Shown here: one piece after another, positions 36,322-45,178 of the stretch
How the letters are laid out: every line of letters begins with the position of its first letter
How positions within the stretch are numbered: position 1 is the first letter of the stretch
From: Sporosarcina sp. FSL W7-1349
GTDB taxonomy: Bacteria; Bacillota; Bacilli; Bacillales_A; Planococcaceae
Direction of reading: 5' to 3'
DNA length: 64,000 nt
Assembly (NCBI RefSeq): GCF_038003045.1
Contig: NZ_JBBOOK010000002.1
Coordinates: 876,283 to 940,282, forward strand
The notes under the pieces: model-generated
The model's input: the letters and a program-made list of their open reading frames with translations, nothing else
Database searches by the model: none
What the model was told of the DNA's origin: nothing
Program-made: the position numbers and the translations under genes

Positions 36322-37260
36322 TTACTTTGTCTTGTCTCTTCCGATCCAGGCACGAATATTCACGCCCGTGTCCACAATTCCAAGGAATGTCGTCATCGGG
36401 CTTAGCAATAGCGCTAGGACCGTCAGCAGCCCGGTCACGGCCTTCGGGACCTTCATCGTGTGCATATAGTAATGGATCAACGAAATCCCTTGCAACAAGA
36501 ATAGGACCCGCAAGATGATGGTCGCATTCATCGTCATCAAATAGAGGTCGGAACCCGGCTCCATTTTGACAAAAAGGGTGATCAGGATTAGTATTCCATA
36601 AACGACCGCAGTAATGAAGGGAAGTTTCATATTCCGGAATGGCGGAAATTTCGGGACTTCATGCCGCAGACGCCGAGCCACCGCCAGATTCAAGGAGACA
36701 AGGATAAATGCGACTGAAAAGATCCCCAAGATGAAAATGGCCGGGATGGTGTTCTCGTACATGGTGAACGTCGATTCCATCATCTGCTCGTAGCCCTCCG
36801 GCAGTCCGCCAAACGTCCTCATTGTTTCCGTCATTTGGTCTTGCATTTCGCGTAGGATGCGGAACAGTTCATCCACAAAGTTGAATTGGAATAAGAAAAC
36901 GGCCCCTACATACATAAGGATAGTAGTAATGAGTAAAGACAAAGCAGTTGCCATGAAGATATACAATTTCGATTTTCCCAACTTGACGGTTTCTCCAATT
37001 ACAAAACCGAGCAGGCCGAGGATAAAAGCGAGCGGAATCAGGAAGAGCCCCCCGACCAACATTGACAACAGCACGCCTGCAAACGTAACGAGCAGGGACG
37101 ATGCCCGGTCATAGGTGAGCCGGTATAACAGGATCGGCAATGGGATGAAGAGCATCGTCACATTTCCGATAAAGGGCACATAGAGAGAGACCGCAAGCAA
37201 GATGGCAAAGAGTGCAATCATCATCGCTCCATATGTGATCTTTCTTGCATTATCTGGCAT
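36322..37260 (-). CDS. yybS: DUF2232 membrane protein YybS
   Basis: A 312-residue integral membrane protein with about eight hydrophobic helices. The start MPDNARKITYGAMMIALFAILLAVSLYVPFIG and the position just upstream of gdpP-rplI-dnaB fit YybS. The function is unknown; the fold resembles ECF-transporter S components. The start at 37260 has GGAGG nine bases upstream. It ends 13 bp before gdpP. Confidence 0.88.
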   Translation of the reverse strand: MPDNARKITYGAMMIALFAILLAVSLYVPFIGNVTMLFIPLPILLYRLTYDRASSLLVTFAGVLLSMLVGGLFLIPLAFILGLLGFVIGETVKLGKSKLYIFMATALSLLITTILMYVGAVFLFQFNFVDELFRILREMQDQMTETMRTFGGLPEGYEQMMESTFTMYENTIPAIFILGIFSVAFILVSLNLAVARRLRHEVPKFPPFRNMKLPFITAVVYGILILITLFVKMEPGSDLYLMTMNATIILRVLFLLQGISLIHYYMHTMKVPKAVTGLLTVLALLLSPMTTFLGIVDTGVNIRAWIGRDKTK

Positions 37261-37404
37261 AGGTTCGTTCCTCCGGTCAGCAGCAGGGAACCTGACATTC
37301 ACCTGTTCTGATTTTATTTCCCTCAATCTTTCAATTGTATCATGCTTTTTTCATTTAGACCAAAAACAGAACATACATTCCCGTCAAATAGTAAAATAAA
37401 AAGA

Positions 37405-37450
37405 GCAAAAAACCGCCTGTAAGCCGGATGTGCCGGACTGACAAGGCGGT
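37405..37450 (-). terminator. Rho-independent terminator of the rpsF-ssb-rpsR operon
   Basis: A stem ACCGCCTGTAAGCCGG (37412-37427) with 37433-37450, with a few mismatches, then TTTTTTGC on the minus strand, just after rpsR. Confidence 0.88.
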
Positions 37451-37464
37451 CATGATGAAAGAAA

Positions 37465-37701
37465 TTATTTATCTTCCGCTACGAAAGGAAGAAGTGCCAT
37501 GATACGTGCGCGTTTGATTGCAGTTGTCAACTTACGTTGGTACTTCGCGCTTGTTCCTGTCACACGGCGAGGTAAGATTTTTCCACGCTCAGAAACGAAT
37601 TTCTTGAGTAGGTCAGTATCTTTATAATCAATGTGTGTAATGTTGTTAGATGTAAAATAACAAACTTTACGGCGTCTTTTGCCTCCACGACGTGGTGCCA
37701 T
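37465..37701 (-). CDS. rpsR: 30S ribosomal protein S18
   Basis: A 78-residue protein with [52 protein letters not shown], the full S18 family pattern. In the 30S platform it pairs with S6. It is the last gene of the rpsF-ssb-rpsR operon. A single Cys (KVCYF) is present, so it is an intermediate C-minus-like form. Confidence 0.98.
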   Translation of the reverse strand: MAPRRGGKRRRKVCYFTSNNITHIDYKDTDLLKKFVSERGKILPRRVTGTSAKYQRKLTTAIKRARIMALLPFVAEDK

Positions 37702-37749
37702 ATCGTATTCCCTCCTTATTCACTTAGATTCGTCCGCTGCTGCCCGGTC

Positions 37750-38271
37750 TTAGAACGGCAGGTCGTCATCTGATACTTCAATCGGACCGCCTGTCGAAAA
37801 CGGATCATCATCGGTACGTGTATAGTTTTGCTGACTCGGTTGGTGTTGTGGTTGATTTGGCTGGTAGTAAGGTTGGTTGTTCTGCGGCTGGCCGCCATAA
37901 GACGGTGCGCCTTGTTGGTACGATCCGGCTCTTTCCGTGTTCGCACTGGCATTGCGCGGTTCCAAGAATTGCGTGCTGTCGGCAACGACCTCTGTTGTGT
38001 ACACGCGCTTGCCATCTTGTCCTTCGAAGCTGCCCGTCTGAATACGGCCATCCACTCCGACAAGACTGCCTTTTTTTAAAAAGTTCGCGATGTTCTCGGC
38101 CTGTTTCCGCCATGCGACGCAATTGATGAAATCCGCTTCCCGTTCACCTGACTGGTTCTGGAAAGCCCGATTGACCGCCAATGTGAAGCGGACAACGGCA
38201 ATGCCTGTCTGCGTATAACGGAGTTCCGGATCTTTGGTCAACCTTCCTACTAAAACAACTCGGTTAATCAA
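37750..38271 (-). CDS. ssb: single-stranded DNA-binding protein
   Basis: A 173-residue SSB. The OB fold ([35 protein letters not shown]) occupies about 1-110. A Gln/Asn/Pro-rich linker follows, and the acidic tail DDDLPF mediates protein contacts. It lies between rpsF and rpsR, as usual in Bacillota. Confidence 0.98.
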   Translation of the reverse strand: MINRVVLVGRLTKDPELRYTQTGIAVVRFTLAVNRAFQNQSGEREADFINCVAWRKQAENIANFLKKGSLVGVDGRIQTGSFEGQDGKRVYTTEVVADSTQFLEPRNASANTERAGSYQQGAPSYGGQPQNNQPYYQPNQPQHQPSQQNYTRTDDDPFSTGGPIEVSDDDLPF

Positions 38272-38318
38272 TACAATTCAACCTCCCTCATCATTTTGTA
38301 AGTGCCACTCTATTTGAA

Positions 38319-38606
38319 TTATTTCTCAAGGCGAACAGCCATATGACGAAGGATATCTTCGTTGATGTTCGCTAGACGTGTAAACTCATCGATTGCTTCA
38401 GTTCCTGCGTTCACTTTTACAAGTTGGTAGAAACCTTCATGCAAGTCGTCGATTTCATATGCAAGACGGCGCTTGCCCCACTCTTTCGACTCGATGATTT
38501 CCGCTCCATTCGAAGTAAGGATTTCATCATAACGGTCGATCAATGCTTTTTTCGCCTCATCTTCTACCGTTGGGCGGATAATGTACATGATTTCGTACGT
38601 TCTCAT
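38319..38606 (-). CDS. rpsF: 30S ribosomal protein S6
   Basis: A 95-residue protein starting [26 protein letters not shown], with [31 protein letters not shown]. It is the first gene of the operon with ssb and rpsR; S6 with S18 is known to bind the operon leader and repress it. Confidence 0.98.
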   Translation of the reverse strand: MRTYEIMYIIRPTVEDEAKKALIDRYDEILTSNGAEIIESKEWGKRRLAYEIDDLHEGFYQLVKVNAGTEAIDEFTRLANINEDILRHMAVRLEK

Positions 38607-38632
38607 CTTCAGTCACCTCCTTATGGACTTGG

Positions 38633-38653
38633 GCCCTGCTGTGACCAGCGGGC
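38633..38653 (-). promoter_or_regulatory. candidate S6:S18 leader hairpin
   Basis: The minus strand 5' leader of rpsF contains GCCCGCT-GGTCAC-AGCAGGGC, a hairpin with an asymmetric region including CCG, as described for the S6:S18 autoregulatory mRNA motif. It lies just ahead of the RBS. Confidence 0.5.
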
Positions 38654-38729
38654 AAGGAGTAAGTAATGTTTATTACTCACATCAACACATTCTATCACAT
38701 CTCCGTTAGGCTTACAACTTTTTTTCTTG

Positions 38730-38807
38730 TATAATGGTGACAGTCACCTAAACAATTTAAAAATGATTCTGAATCGTTTCAGATTTATAAAGGTGACTGT
38801 CACCTTT
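38730..38807 (+). promoter_or_regulatory. promoter with twin palindromic operators
   Basis: A -10 box TATAAT (38730-38735) is directly followed by GGTGACAGTCACC (38736-38748). A second copy, GGTGACTGTCACC (38792-38804), is extended to a 19-bp perfect palindrome at 38789-38807. Between them lies TCTGAA-N4-TTCAGA. The -35 is poor. This looks like a repressor-controlled promoter for the DUF3267 gene. Confidence 0.55.
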
Positions 38808-38831
38808 ACAACGAGGTAGGTGGTGGGTAGG

Positions 38832-39398
38832 ATGGATGAACAAAACAGTCCGGATCATATTGTGGAACTAGATCTGCCAAAAGTGGCGAAGTTCAGTATG
38901 CTGCTGACAGGAGTGTCCCTAGTTCTTTTATTCGTGACGAAAATATTGATCGATAAAGGCTTTTCAATCGAGATCACGCTCTGGAATACACTGTTATTTA
39001 TCGTCGGTTATGTAGTATTGATCGTATTGCATGAAGGATTCCATTTGCTTGGATTCCGCATTTTTGGCAACGTGCCCTGGAAGCGGATGGTGGTCGGGGT
39101 CAATTGGAAGATGGGGGTCGCCTATGCCACTACCGACCAGTTGATGACGAACCGGGCCATCCGAAAAGCATTGCTCCTGCCATTCTGGACAACGGGAGTG
39201 GTGCCGGCCATTGCCGGGCTCGCCATGAGCAACGGCCTTCTGTTGGGGCTCGCCGCTTTCCTGATCGGCGGGGCGGCGGGGGACTTTGCCATGTACCGGG
39301 AACTGCGGAAGTTGCCGGATGAGTGGCTTGTGAAAGATGATCCCCAAATGCCTAAGCTGTATTTATTCAGACCTGAGCAAAGGAAAGTACAGGAGTGA
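38832..39398 (+). CDS. DUF3267 membrane zinc-metallopeptidase-like protein
   Basis: A 188-residue integral membrane protein with a metallopeptidase-like HExxH motif in VLHEGFHLLGFRIFG (near residue 70) and about four hydrophobic segments. The pattern fits DUF3267, seen in Bacillota as putative membrane zinc metalloproteases. The substrate is unknown. ATG 38832 is chosen; GTG starts at 38820 and 38823 are also possible because the purine-rich AGGTAGGTGG overlaps them. It stands alone, convergent to ychF, behind a promoter with two palindromes, and is followed by 21-bp repeats. Confidence 0.8.
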   Translation: MDEQNSPDHIVELDLPKVAKFSMLLTGVSLVLLFVTKILIDKGFSIEITLWNTLLFIVGYVVLIVLHEGFHLLGFRIFGNVPWKRMVVGVNWKMGVAYATTDQLMTNRAIRKALLLPFWTTGVVPAIAGLAMSNGLLLGLAAFLIGGAAGDFAMYRELRKLPDEWLVKDDPQMPKLYLFRPEQRKVQE

Positions 39399-39449
39399 GT
39401 TGAGGGTGGGAACTGGGGTGGTGGACGTGAATCATAAGGTGATGATGGC

Positions 39450-39551
39450 TTATGAGCGCGAGACACAGAGTTATAATCACAGAGCCTCGACTTATGGGCG
39501 TGGAACGCAGAGTTATAAGCACGAGACCTCGACTTATGAGCGCACCCCAGA
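39450..39551. repeat. tandem 21-bp repeat array, block 2 (5 copies)
   Basis: Five units exactly 21 bp apart (39450, 39471, 39492, 39513, 39534), each starting TTATRRGCGYG or TTATAAKCAC, alternating between two subtypes (ends about GACACAGAG and GCCTCGAC). This is the same family as the 12.2-kb array. It lies between two convergent genes. Confidence 0.8.
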
Positions 39552-39570
39552 AATTTACCAGCCTCCTCAA

Positions 39571-39608
39571 AAATAAAGCCCTGCCGCGGTATTCCACGGC
39601 AGGGCTTC
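39571..39608 (-). terminator. Rho-independent terminator of ychF
   Basis: A stem AAAGCCCTGCCG / CGGCAGGGCTT with T-rich sequence following on the minus strand; it may work both ways between the convergent genes. Confidence 0.88.
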
Positions 39609-39619
39609 TTACTATTCAA

Positions 39620-40720
39620 TCAAACATTAAAGCGGAACAACATGACGTCTCCGTCTTTGACGATGTATTCTTTACCTTCGAGGCGAACTTTCCCCGCTTC
39701 TTTGGCAGATGCCATGGAGCCTGCTTCTACGAGATCGTCGTAGGCGACAGTTTCTGCCCGGATGAACCCGCGCTCAAAGTCGGTATGGATAATGCCCGCA
39801 CATTGCGGCGCTTTCATCCCTTTGCGGAAAGTCCAAGCCCGGACTTCTTGCACGCCCGCTGTGAAATACGTGGCCAACCCGAGAAGATGGTAAGCAGCTC
39901 TGATCAATTGATCCAATCCTGACTCCTTGATGCCAAGCTCTTCAAGGAACATGGCTTTCTCATCGTCTTCCAGCTCCGCCATTTCTTCCTCAATCTTCGC
40001 GCACACTACGATGACTTGCGCATTGTCTTTCTCCGCAAATTCCCGGACAGCTTGGACATATTCATTGTTGTCCGCGTCGGCAATTTCATCTTCCGATACA
40101 TTCGCCACGTAGAGCATCGGCTTGATCGTCAACAAGTGCATGCCTTTGACGACATTGTACTCATCCTCGGACAATTCCACCGAACGCGCCGGTTTCTCTT
40201 CTTCGAACGCCGCTTTCAGTTTTAATAAAACCGGTTCCTCGATCATGGCCTCTTTGTCTTTCTGTTTGGCCATCTTCGATACGCGGACCAAACGCTTGTC
40301 GACACTCTCCATATCAGCCAAGATCAATTCCAAGTTGATGATTTCGATATCGGCGATTGGATCGACCTTCCCGGAGACGTGTGTAATGTTTTCATCCGCA
40401 AAACAACGGACGACTTGGCAAATGGCATCCACTTCCCGGATATGGGAAAGGAATTTATTTCCCAACCCTTCCCCTTTACTCGCCCCTTCGACGATCCCTG
40501 CAATATCGGTGAATTCGAACGCGGTCGGTACCGTCTTTTTCGGAGTGACCAACTCGGTCAACTTTTGCAACCGTTCGTCTGGCACCTCGACGATGCCGAC
40601 GTTCGGATCGATCGTACAGAACGGATAGTTCGCCGCTTCCGCCCCTGCCTTTGTAATTGCATTGAACAACGTCGATTTCCCCACGTTTGGCAGGCCGACA
40701 ATCCCAGCTGTTAACGCCAT
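39620..40720 (-). CDS. ychF: redox-regulated ATPase YchF
   Basis: A 366-residue Obg-family P-loop NTPase that prefers ATP and binds ribosomes. It starts [38 protein letters not shown] is the G3 region, and the C-terminal TGS domain ends in [15 protein letters not shown]. The start at 40720 is taken from family alignment; a GTG nine bases earlier is in frame. It is transcribed on its own and ends at the terminator at 39571. Confidence 0.97.
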   Translation of the reverse strand: MALTAGIVGLPNVGKSTLFNAITKAGAEAANYPFCTIDPNVGIVEVPDERLQKLTELVTPKKTVPTAFEFTDIAGIVEGASKGEGLGNKFLSHIREVDAICQVVRCFADENITHVSGKVDPIADIEIINLELILADMESVDKRLVRVSKMAKQKDKEAMIEEPVLLKLKAAFEEEKPARSVELSEDEYNVVKGMHLLTIKPMLYVANVSEDEIADADNNEYVQAVREFAEKDNAQVIVVCAKIEEEMAELEDDEKAMFLEELGIKESGLDQLIRAAYHLLGLATYFTAGVQEVRAWTFRKGMKAPQCAGIIHTDFERGFIRAETVAYDDLVEAGSMASAKEAGKVRLEGKEYIVKDGDVMLFRFNV

Positions 40721-40811
40721 TGTTTCCACAACCTTTCCATATATATCAATTCAATTGATTTCGTAGTCAACTCTTCCATTATAAGGACAACGAACCGGGA
40801 TGTCTATCCGT

Positions 40812-41009
40812 TCAAGCCTCTGGTTCGGCTTTCACTAGCACTTTTTTCATCTTTTTGGAAAATTCGTTTCGTGGAATCATGACACTATGTCCGCAGCCTT
40901 CGCATTTGATGCGGATATCGGCACCCATGCGGATGATTTTCCAAGCATTCGTTCCGCACGGATGTTGTTTTTTCATTTCTACAATATCGTGCAGGCCAAA
41001 TTCCTTCAT
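40812..41009 (-). CDS. DUF951 family protein
   Basis: A 65-residue protein, MKEFGLHDIVEMKKQHPCGTNAWKIIRMGADIRIKCEGCGHSVMIPR. The pattern HPCG and CEGCG suggests a zinc or nucleic-acid binding domain; it fits the DUF951 family found beside ychF in Bacillota. A GTG at 41018 is an alternative start. It follows the mechanosensitive channel gene by 18 bp, probably in one transcript. Confidence 0.88.
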   Translation of the reverse strand: MKEFGLHDIVEMKKQHPCGTNAWKIIRMGADIRIKCEGCGHSVMIPRNEFSKKMKKVLVKAEPEA

Positions 41010-41027
41010 CCTTCCCACATCCCTTTC

Positions 41028-41900
41028 CTATGAACTGGTAAATGATTTCGTGATGAGTGTCGGGTAAGGGATTTGAATCCCTTCCGAATCCAAATATTTC
41101 TTCAAGCCAACTGCAATCACGCGCGCACAATCATAGTGCTTCATCGGTTGCGTCTCCGCAATAATGCGGACTGTCATATCGGTATCGGTGAATTCCTGGG
41201 CACCGATCAGCTTGGGCGCCGTGATGAACTCTTCATGTCCGCTCGGCAAATTGGCCAAAAAGCTCTCCATCAAGCTTTCCGTCTTGTCGATGCCGGCCTC
41301 AAAAGGAATATGCACATCGACAATGGCCAATGAGTTCTCCAATGAATAATTGACCACTTGGGTAATGCCGCCGTTCGGAATGATGGACACTTCCCCCGTC
41401 GGCGACTTGACCTTCGTCGTCCGCAATCCAATTTCCTCAACCGTTCCTTCTGCCGATCCAATCTTCACATAATCCCCGACGGAAAACTGATCCTCGAAAA
41501 GGATGAAAAAGCCGGTAATGACGTCTTTCACTAAACTTTGTGCCCCGAATCCGACTGCAAGCCCAAGCACCCCGGCCCCAGCGAGAAGCCCTCTTATATC
41601 CATGAAGTAGGACAGGATTGCCAAGATAGCGGAAAAGTAAACGATATAAGACAGCGTGTTCTGCAGCAGTCGGAGAAGCGTGATTTCTCTTCGTTCCGAA
41701 TGACGGAGCGGACCTTTCCATTTCAACTTGAAAATACGATTGATAAACACATTTCCCACTCTGACGACTAGCACCGCTAACAAGACAATGAGGAAAATTC
41801 GCAGAGATGTCATTCCGATTTTCTCCCAAGTCTCTGGACTGAATATGAACTTACTCGCTTTTTCTACCTCTTCAGGTATATCTACTTTTGGCAGAGCCAC
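41028..41900 (-). CDS. small-conductance mechanosensitive channel (MscS family)
   Basis: A 290-residue membrane channel. TM helices lie at about 25-45, 75-100 and 100-130; the pore-lining TM3 is LLAGAGVLGLAVGFGAQSLVKDVITGFFILFEDQFSVGDYVKIG. The cytoplasmic beta and alpha/beta domains follow (EIGLRTTKVKSPTGEVSIIPNGGI). It releases solutes during osmotic downshock. It is the first gene of a pair with the DUF951 gene, divergent from yyaC. Confidence 0.92.
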   Translation of the reverse strand: MALPKVDIPEEVEKASKFIFSPETWEKIGMTSLRIFLIVLLAVLVVRVGNVFINRIFKLKWKGPLRHSERREITLLRLLQNTLSYIVYFSAILAILSYFMDIRGLLAGAGVLGLAVGFGAQSLVKDVITGFFILFEDQFSVGDYVKIGSAEGTVEEIGLRTTKVKSPTGEVSIIPNGGITQVVNYSLENSLAIVDVHIPFEAGIDKTESLMESFLANLPSGHEEFITAPKLIGAQEFTDTDMTVRIIAETQPMKHYDCARVIAVGLKKYLDSEGIQIPYPTLITKSFTSS

Positions 41901-41998
41901 TAATTCTTCTCTCCCTCCCGTATAATTATCTGAAAATTAGCGTAAACTGCATGGAGGAATCTTCATGCGTTTTTAAAACAGATGATTGGAGTTTTTCT

Positions 41999-42553
41999 AT
42001 GCATGCTATGATTGCTTCATCTCATGATTACCGGATCCATTACAAGGAAACAGGAGTCGTCTGGAAATTAAGTTCTTTGTTTCTTCAGCATATCCCGTTT
42101 ACCTCCAAGGAAATCGTGTTTTTCTGTATTGGAACCGATCGTTCGACAGGCGATTCTCTCGGTCCATTGACAGGTTTGCATCTTTCGGAAAGTCCACTTT
42201 TCCCTTTTCCCGTAATCGGAACATTGGAAAACCCCTTGCATGCCCTTAATTTGCAACAGCATTTGGATGCTTGCAGGGAAGCCAATCCGGATGCCTTCAT
42301 TGTCGCCATTGATGCTTGCCTTGGGAAAGGCAGTTCTATCGGACAATTGCTTTTCCATAGCGGTCCCATCCAACCCGGAAAAGCGGTAGGAAAGGAGTTG
42401 CCTCCCGTCGGAGATGTCTCCATCAAAGGGATTGTAAATATCGGCGGATTTATGGAGCATGCGGTCTTGCAAAGCACCCGCCTTCACTTGCCTTATGAAA
42501 TGAGCCGGGTCATTGCTCGCGCCCTACAACTCGCTTACAATCGCAATGCTTGA
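41999..42553 (+). CDS. yyaC: sporulation-associated protein YyaC
   Basis: A 184-residue protein related to the spore germination protease GPR. It shows FFCIGTDRSTGDSLGPLTG and IDACLGKGSSIG, conserved in YyaC. In B. subtilis the gene is expressed in sporulation. The start at 41999 has GGAG seven bases upstream; the frame extends to 41888, with another possible start at 41951. It sits between the mechanosensitive channel gene and parB, as in Bacillus. Its presence is the main evidence that the organism sporulates. Confidence 0.88.
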   Translation: MHAMIASSHDYRIHYKETGVVWKLSSLFLQHIPFTSKEIVFFCIGTDRSTGDSLGPLTGLHLSESPLFPFPVIGTLENPLHALNLQQHLDACREANPDAFIVAIDACLGKGSSIGQLLFHSGPIQPGKAVGKELPPVGDVSIKGIVNIGGFMEHAVLQSTRLHLPYEMSRVIARALQLAYNRNA

Positions 42554-42554
42554 T

Positions 42555-43271
42555 TCAAAACAAAAAGACAATCGTCACGATAATCCCGACTACGAAGATT
42601 CCTGGGATTAGATTGGCGACCCGAATTTTTGTTAACCCAAGCAAGTTCAATCCGATGGCTGCAATCATCAGTCCCCCCGTCGCTGTCATTTCAGATATAA
42701 AAAACTGCAACAGCTCGTCTGGTACGATGCGACCTATTTGTGTTGAAAACAACGTGATGACTCCTTGGTATACTAATACAGGTATCGCTGCAAATGCAAC
42801 ACCGATGCCTAAAGTCGAACTGAGGATAATCGAAGTGAATCCGTCAATAATCCCTTTCATGACGAGGACATCATGATCATTGCGGAGACCGCTATCGATT
42901 GCCCCGATAATGGCCATCGATCCGACAACGAAAATGAGAGTGGCTGTCACAAAGCCCTGTGCAATTCCCAGCCCTTTCGTATCCGATGCTGGCATTTTAG
43001 ATTCAATCCATTCGCCCAGTTCATTTACCTTCTTGTCCAAATCAAGCCATTCCCCTAGAACCGCTCCTACGACTATGGAAATGATGACAATTAATACTTG
43101 CGTACTTTCAAAAGTCATCTGTAATCCAATCGCCACGACAGCTAGTCCGATTCCATACATAACCGTTTCTCTCATCTTTTCGGGGATATTATGTAGAAAC
43201 CTTCCGATCAATGCCCCGATCAGAATTAAAAAGAAGTTGACTAACGTTCCAAACAGCACCATTACTTCCAT
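42555..43271 (-). CDS. DUF554 membrane protein
   Basis: A 238-residue membrane protein with about seven hydrophobic segments, opening MVLFGTLVNFFLILIGALIGRF and containing KGIIDGFTSIILSSTLGIGVAFAAIPVLVYQG. It matches the DUF554 family, of unknown function and common in Bacillota. It converges on yyaC with one base between the ends. Confidence 0.85.
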   Translation of the reverse strand: MEVMVLFGTLVNFFLILIGALIGRFLHNIPEKMRETVMYGIGLAVVAIGLQMTFESTQVLIVIISIVVGAVLGEWLDLDKKVNELGEWIESKMPASDTKGLGIAQGFVTATLIFVVGSMAIIGAIDSGLRNDHDVLVMKGIIDGFTSIILSSTLGIGVAFAAIPVLVYQGVITLFSTQIGRIVPDELLQFFISEMTATGGLMIAAIGLNLLGLTKIRVANLIPGIFVVGIIVTIVFLF

Positions 43272-43383
43272 TCACCTTCCAACCAATTACGTCTCTTTTT
43301 GCACCACCGTTGCCTTCCACTCCAAGCAACTGGAGTCACCACGTACAAATCATTTGTTCGTTCAATACAGTTACATAGTAAAT

Positions 43384-43422
43384 TAAAAATAAAACCTATT
43401 CTGCCCATATCGCAAAATAGGT
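43384..43422 (-). terminator. Rho-independent terminator of the parA-parB operon
   Basis: An 11-bp stem (43394-43404 with 43412-43422) with one G-U pair, followed by T-rich sequence on the minus strand. Confidence 0.8.
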
Positions 43423-43429
43423 ACAATAC

Positions 43430-44269
43430 TCACTCATTTAGTAATTCAAGAATCCGGTCCAAGTCTTCTTCTGAGAAAAATTCAATTTCAATTTTCCCTT
43501 TGTTCTTCGTCTTTTTAATGGTAACATTCGTCCCGAAGTACTCTCTTAAATTAGTTTCTTGCTCTACTAGGAAAATATCTTTCTTTTTATCCTGCTTTGT
43601 TTCACGTGGAACATCTTCATTTAATCGTTGCACGAGTTTCTCAAGTTGCCGGACATTCAGGCCTTCTTCGATTGTCCTTTCCGCAACGGGGAGTATTTGT
43701 TCTTTCCGACGGAGGCCTAATAATGTTCGGCCATGTCCCATGGAGAGCTTATGGTCAGTAATATAGTTCCTGATTTTCTCGGGTAACGACAGAAGTCGGA
43801 TATGATTCGCTATATGAGGCCTGCTTTTTCCGAGTCTGAATGCAAGCTGCTCTTGTGTCAAATTTAAATTATCCATCAAGTTTTGATAGGCTTCCGCTTC
43901 CTCAATCGGCGTAAGGTCTTCTCGCTGCAAGTTCTCGAGAATTGCCAGTTCCATCATTTCAGTATCCGTCAATTCCCGAACAACAGCGGGCACTTCTTTC
44001 AGACCTGCCAATTTAGCTGCCCGAAAACGTCTCTCTCCGACTACTATTTGGTAGGTCGTCCCCATCTTGCGCAAAATGATCGGTTGAAGGATACCGTGTT
44101 CTTTAATGGAGTCGCTCAATTCCTGTATTGCCGTTTCATCGAATTTTTTTCTAGGCTGGTACGGGTTTACTTTGATACTTTTCACATGAACTTGTTCAAT
44201 CGTTTCCCCTTTTGCCATAGACTCGCCGGGGAATAAAGCATTTAATCCTCTTCCAAGCCCTTTAGCCAT
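43430..44269 (-). CDS. parB: chromosome partitioning protein ParB (Spo0J)
   Basis: A 279-residue CTPase that loads on parS and organises the origin region. MAKGLGRGLNALFPGES is the typical N-terminus. The CTP-binding domain has VGERRFRAAK, the helix-turn-helix LTQEQLAFRLGKSRPHIANHIRLLSLP lies near 135-165, and the C-terminal domain dimerises. It overlaps parA by eight bases. A parS site lies inside the gene at 43598. Confidence 0.97.
   Translation of the reverse strand: MAKGLGRGLNALFPGESMAKGETIEQVHVKSIKVNPYQPRKKFDETAIQELSDSIKEHGILQPIILRKMGTTYQIVVGERRFRAAKLAGLKEVPAVVRELTDTEMMELAILENLQREDLTPIEEAEAYQNLMDNLNLTQEQLAFRLGKSRPHIANHIRLLSLPEKIRNYITDHKLSMGHGRTLLGLRRKEQILPVAERTIEEGLNVRQLEKLVQRLNEDVPRETKQDKKKDIFLVEQETNLREYFGTNVTIKKTKNKGKIEIEFFSEEDLDRILELLNE
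43598..43613. promoter_or_regulatory. parS site within parB
   Basis: TGTTTCACGTGGAACA matches the parS consensus TGTTNCACGTGAAACA with one arm mismatch. A parS inside spo0J is also known in B. subtilis. Confidence 0.88.
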
Positions 44270-45023
44270 TTTGTACCACTTCCTTTGCCAACTCTAAATA
44301 AACTTCTGCTCCTCGAGAACGTGCATCATACATAATAATCGGCTCGCCATGACTCGGTGCCTCACTTAGCCGTACATTCCTTGGAATGATTGTCCGATAA
44401 ACTTTGTCTTGGAAATACTTCTTTACTTCCTCAATGACTTGGATTCCTAAATTCGTTCTGGCATCGAACATGGTGAGTAATACGCCTTCAATCATGAGAT
44501 GTTCATTTAAATGCTTTTGTACGAGGCGAATTGTACTTAATAGTTGACTAAGCCCTTCCAAGGCATAATATTCACATTGGACCGGAATGATAATGGAGTC
44601 CGAAGCCGTCAAAGCATTGATTGTCAATAAACCGAGGGAGGGAGGACAGTCAATCAAGATATAGTCATACATCGATTTAGCTTCCTGGATTGCATGCTTC
44701 AATCGGACTTCTCTTGAAATCGTGGAAACCAGTTCAATTTCAGCCCCTGCCAATGAAATTGTAGCGGGAATGACGTCCAAATTTTCTACTTTGGTCGGAT
44801 GAATTACTTCCTTAATATCAACGTCATCAATTAAAATATCGTAAATACAGTGATGCACATCGCCTTTATTGACGCCTACCCCGCTGGTGGCATTCCCCTG
44901 TGGATCGGTATCAATTAAAAGAACTTTTTTGCCGATATGGGCAAGGCAAGCACTTAAATTCACGGATGTCGTCGTTTTTCCGACTCCCCCTTTTTGGTTG
45001 GCGATTGCTATTATTTTGCCCAC
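44262..45023 (-). CDS. parA: chromosome partitioning ATPase ParA (Soj)
   Basis: A 253-residue P-loop ATPase with deviant Walker A KGGVGKTTTSVNLS and Walker B YILIDCPPSLGLLT. It cooperates with ParB in segregating the origin and regulates DnaA. It is the first gene of the parAB operon. Confidence 0.97.
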   Translation of the reverse strand: MGKIIAIANQKGGVGKTTTSVNLSACLAHIGKKVLLIDTDPQGNATSGVGVNKGDVHHCIYDILIDDVDIKEVIHPTKVENLDVIPATISLAGAEIELVSTISREVRLKHAIQEAKSMYDYILIDCPPSLGLLTINALTASDSIIIPVQCEYYALEGLSQLLSTIRLVQKHLNEHLMIEGVLLTMFDARTNLGIQVIEEVKKYFQDKVYRTIIPRNVRLSEAPSHGEPIIMYDARSRGAEVYLELAKEVVQNG

Positions 45024-45138
45024 GCTTGCACCTCTTTCTATCTGTTTAAAAGTTCATTTTCCATATTCCTAGTTTATCAAAGATACTTGTAGAAGTGTGA
45101 GAAAACCTTAGAAAGGGAAAGGTTAACTGCCGAAACTT

Positions 45139-45171
45139 TAAAAAAACTCCTGCTTTCGTCCAGCAAGAGTT
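45139..45171 (-). terminator. Rho-independent terminator of noc
   Basis: A 10-bp stem (45145-45154 with 45162-45171), then a run of seven Ts on the minus strand. Confidence 0.88.
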
Positions 45172-45178
45172 GATCGAT

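Noticed and set aside
39337..39619. Frames on both strands across the second repeat block
   Set aside because: Same reason; they overlap the terminator and repeats between two convergent genes.
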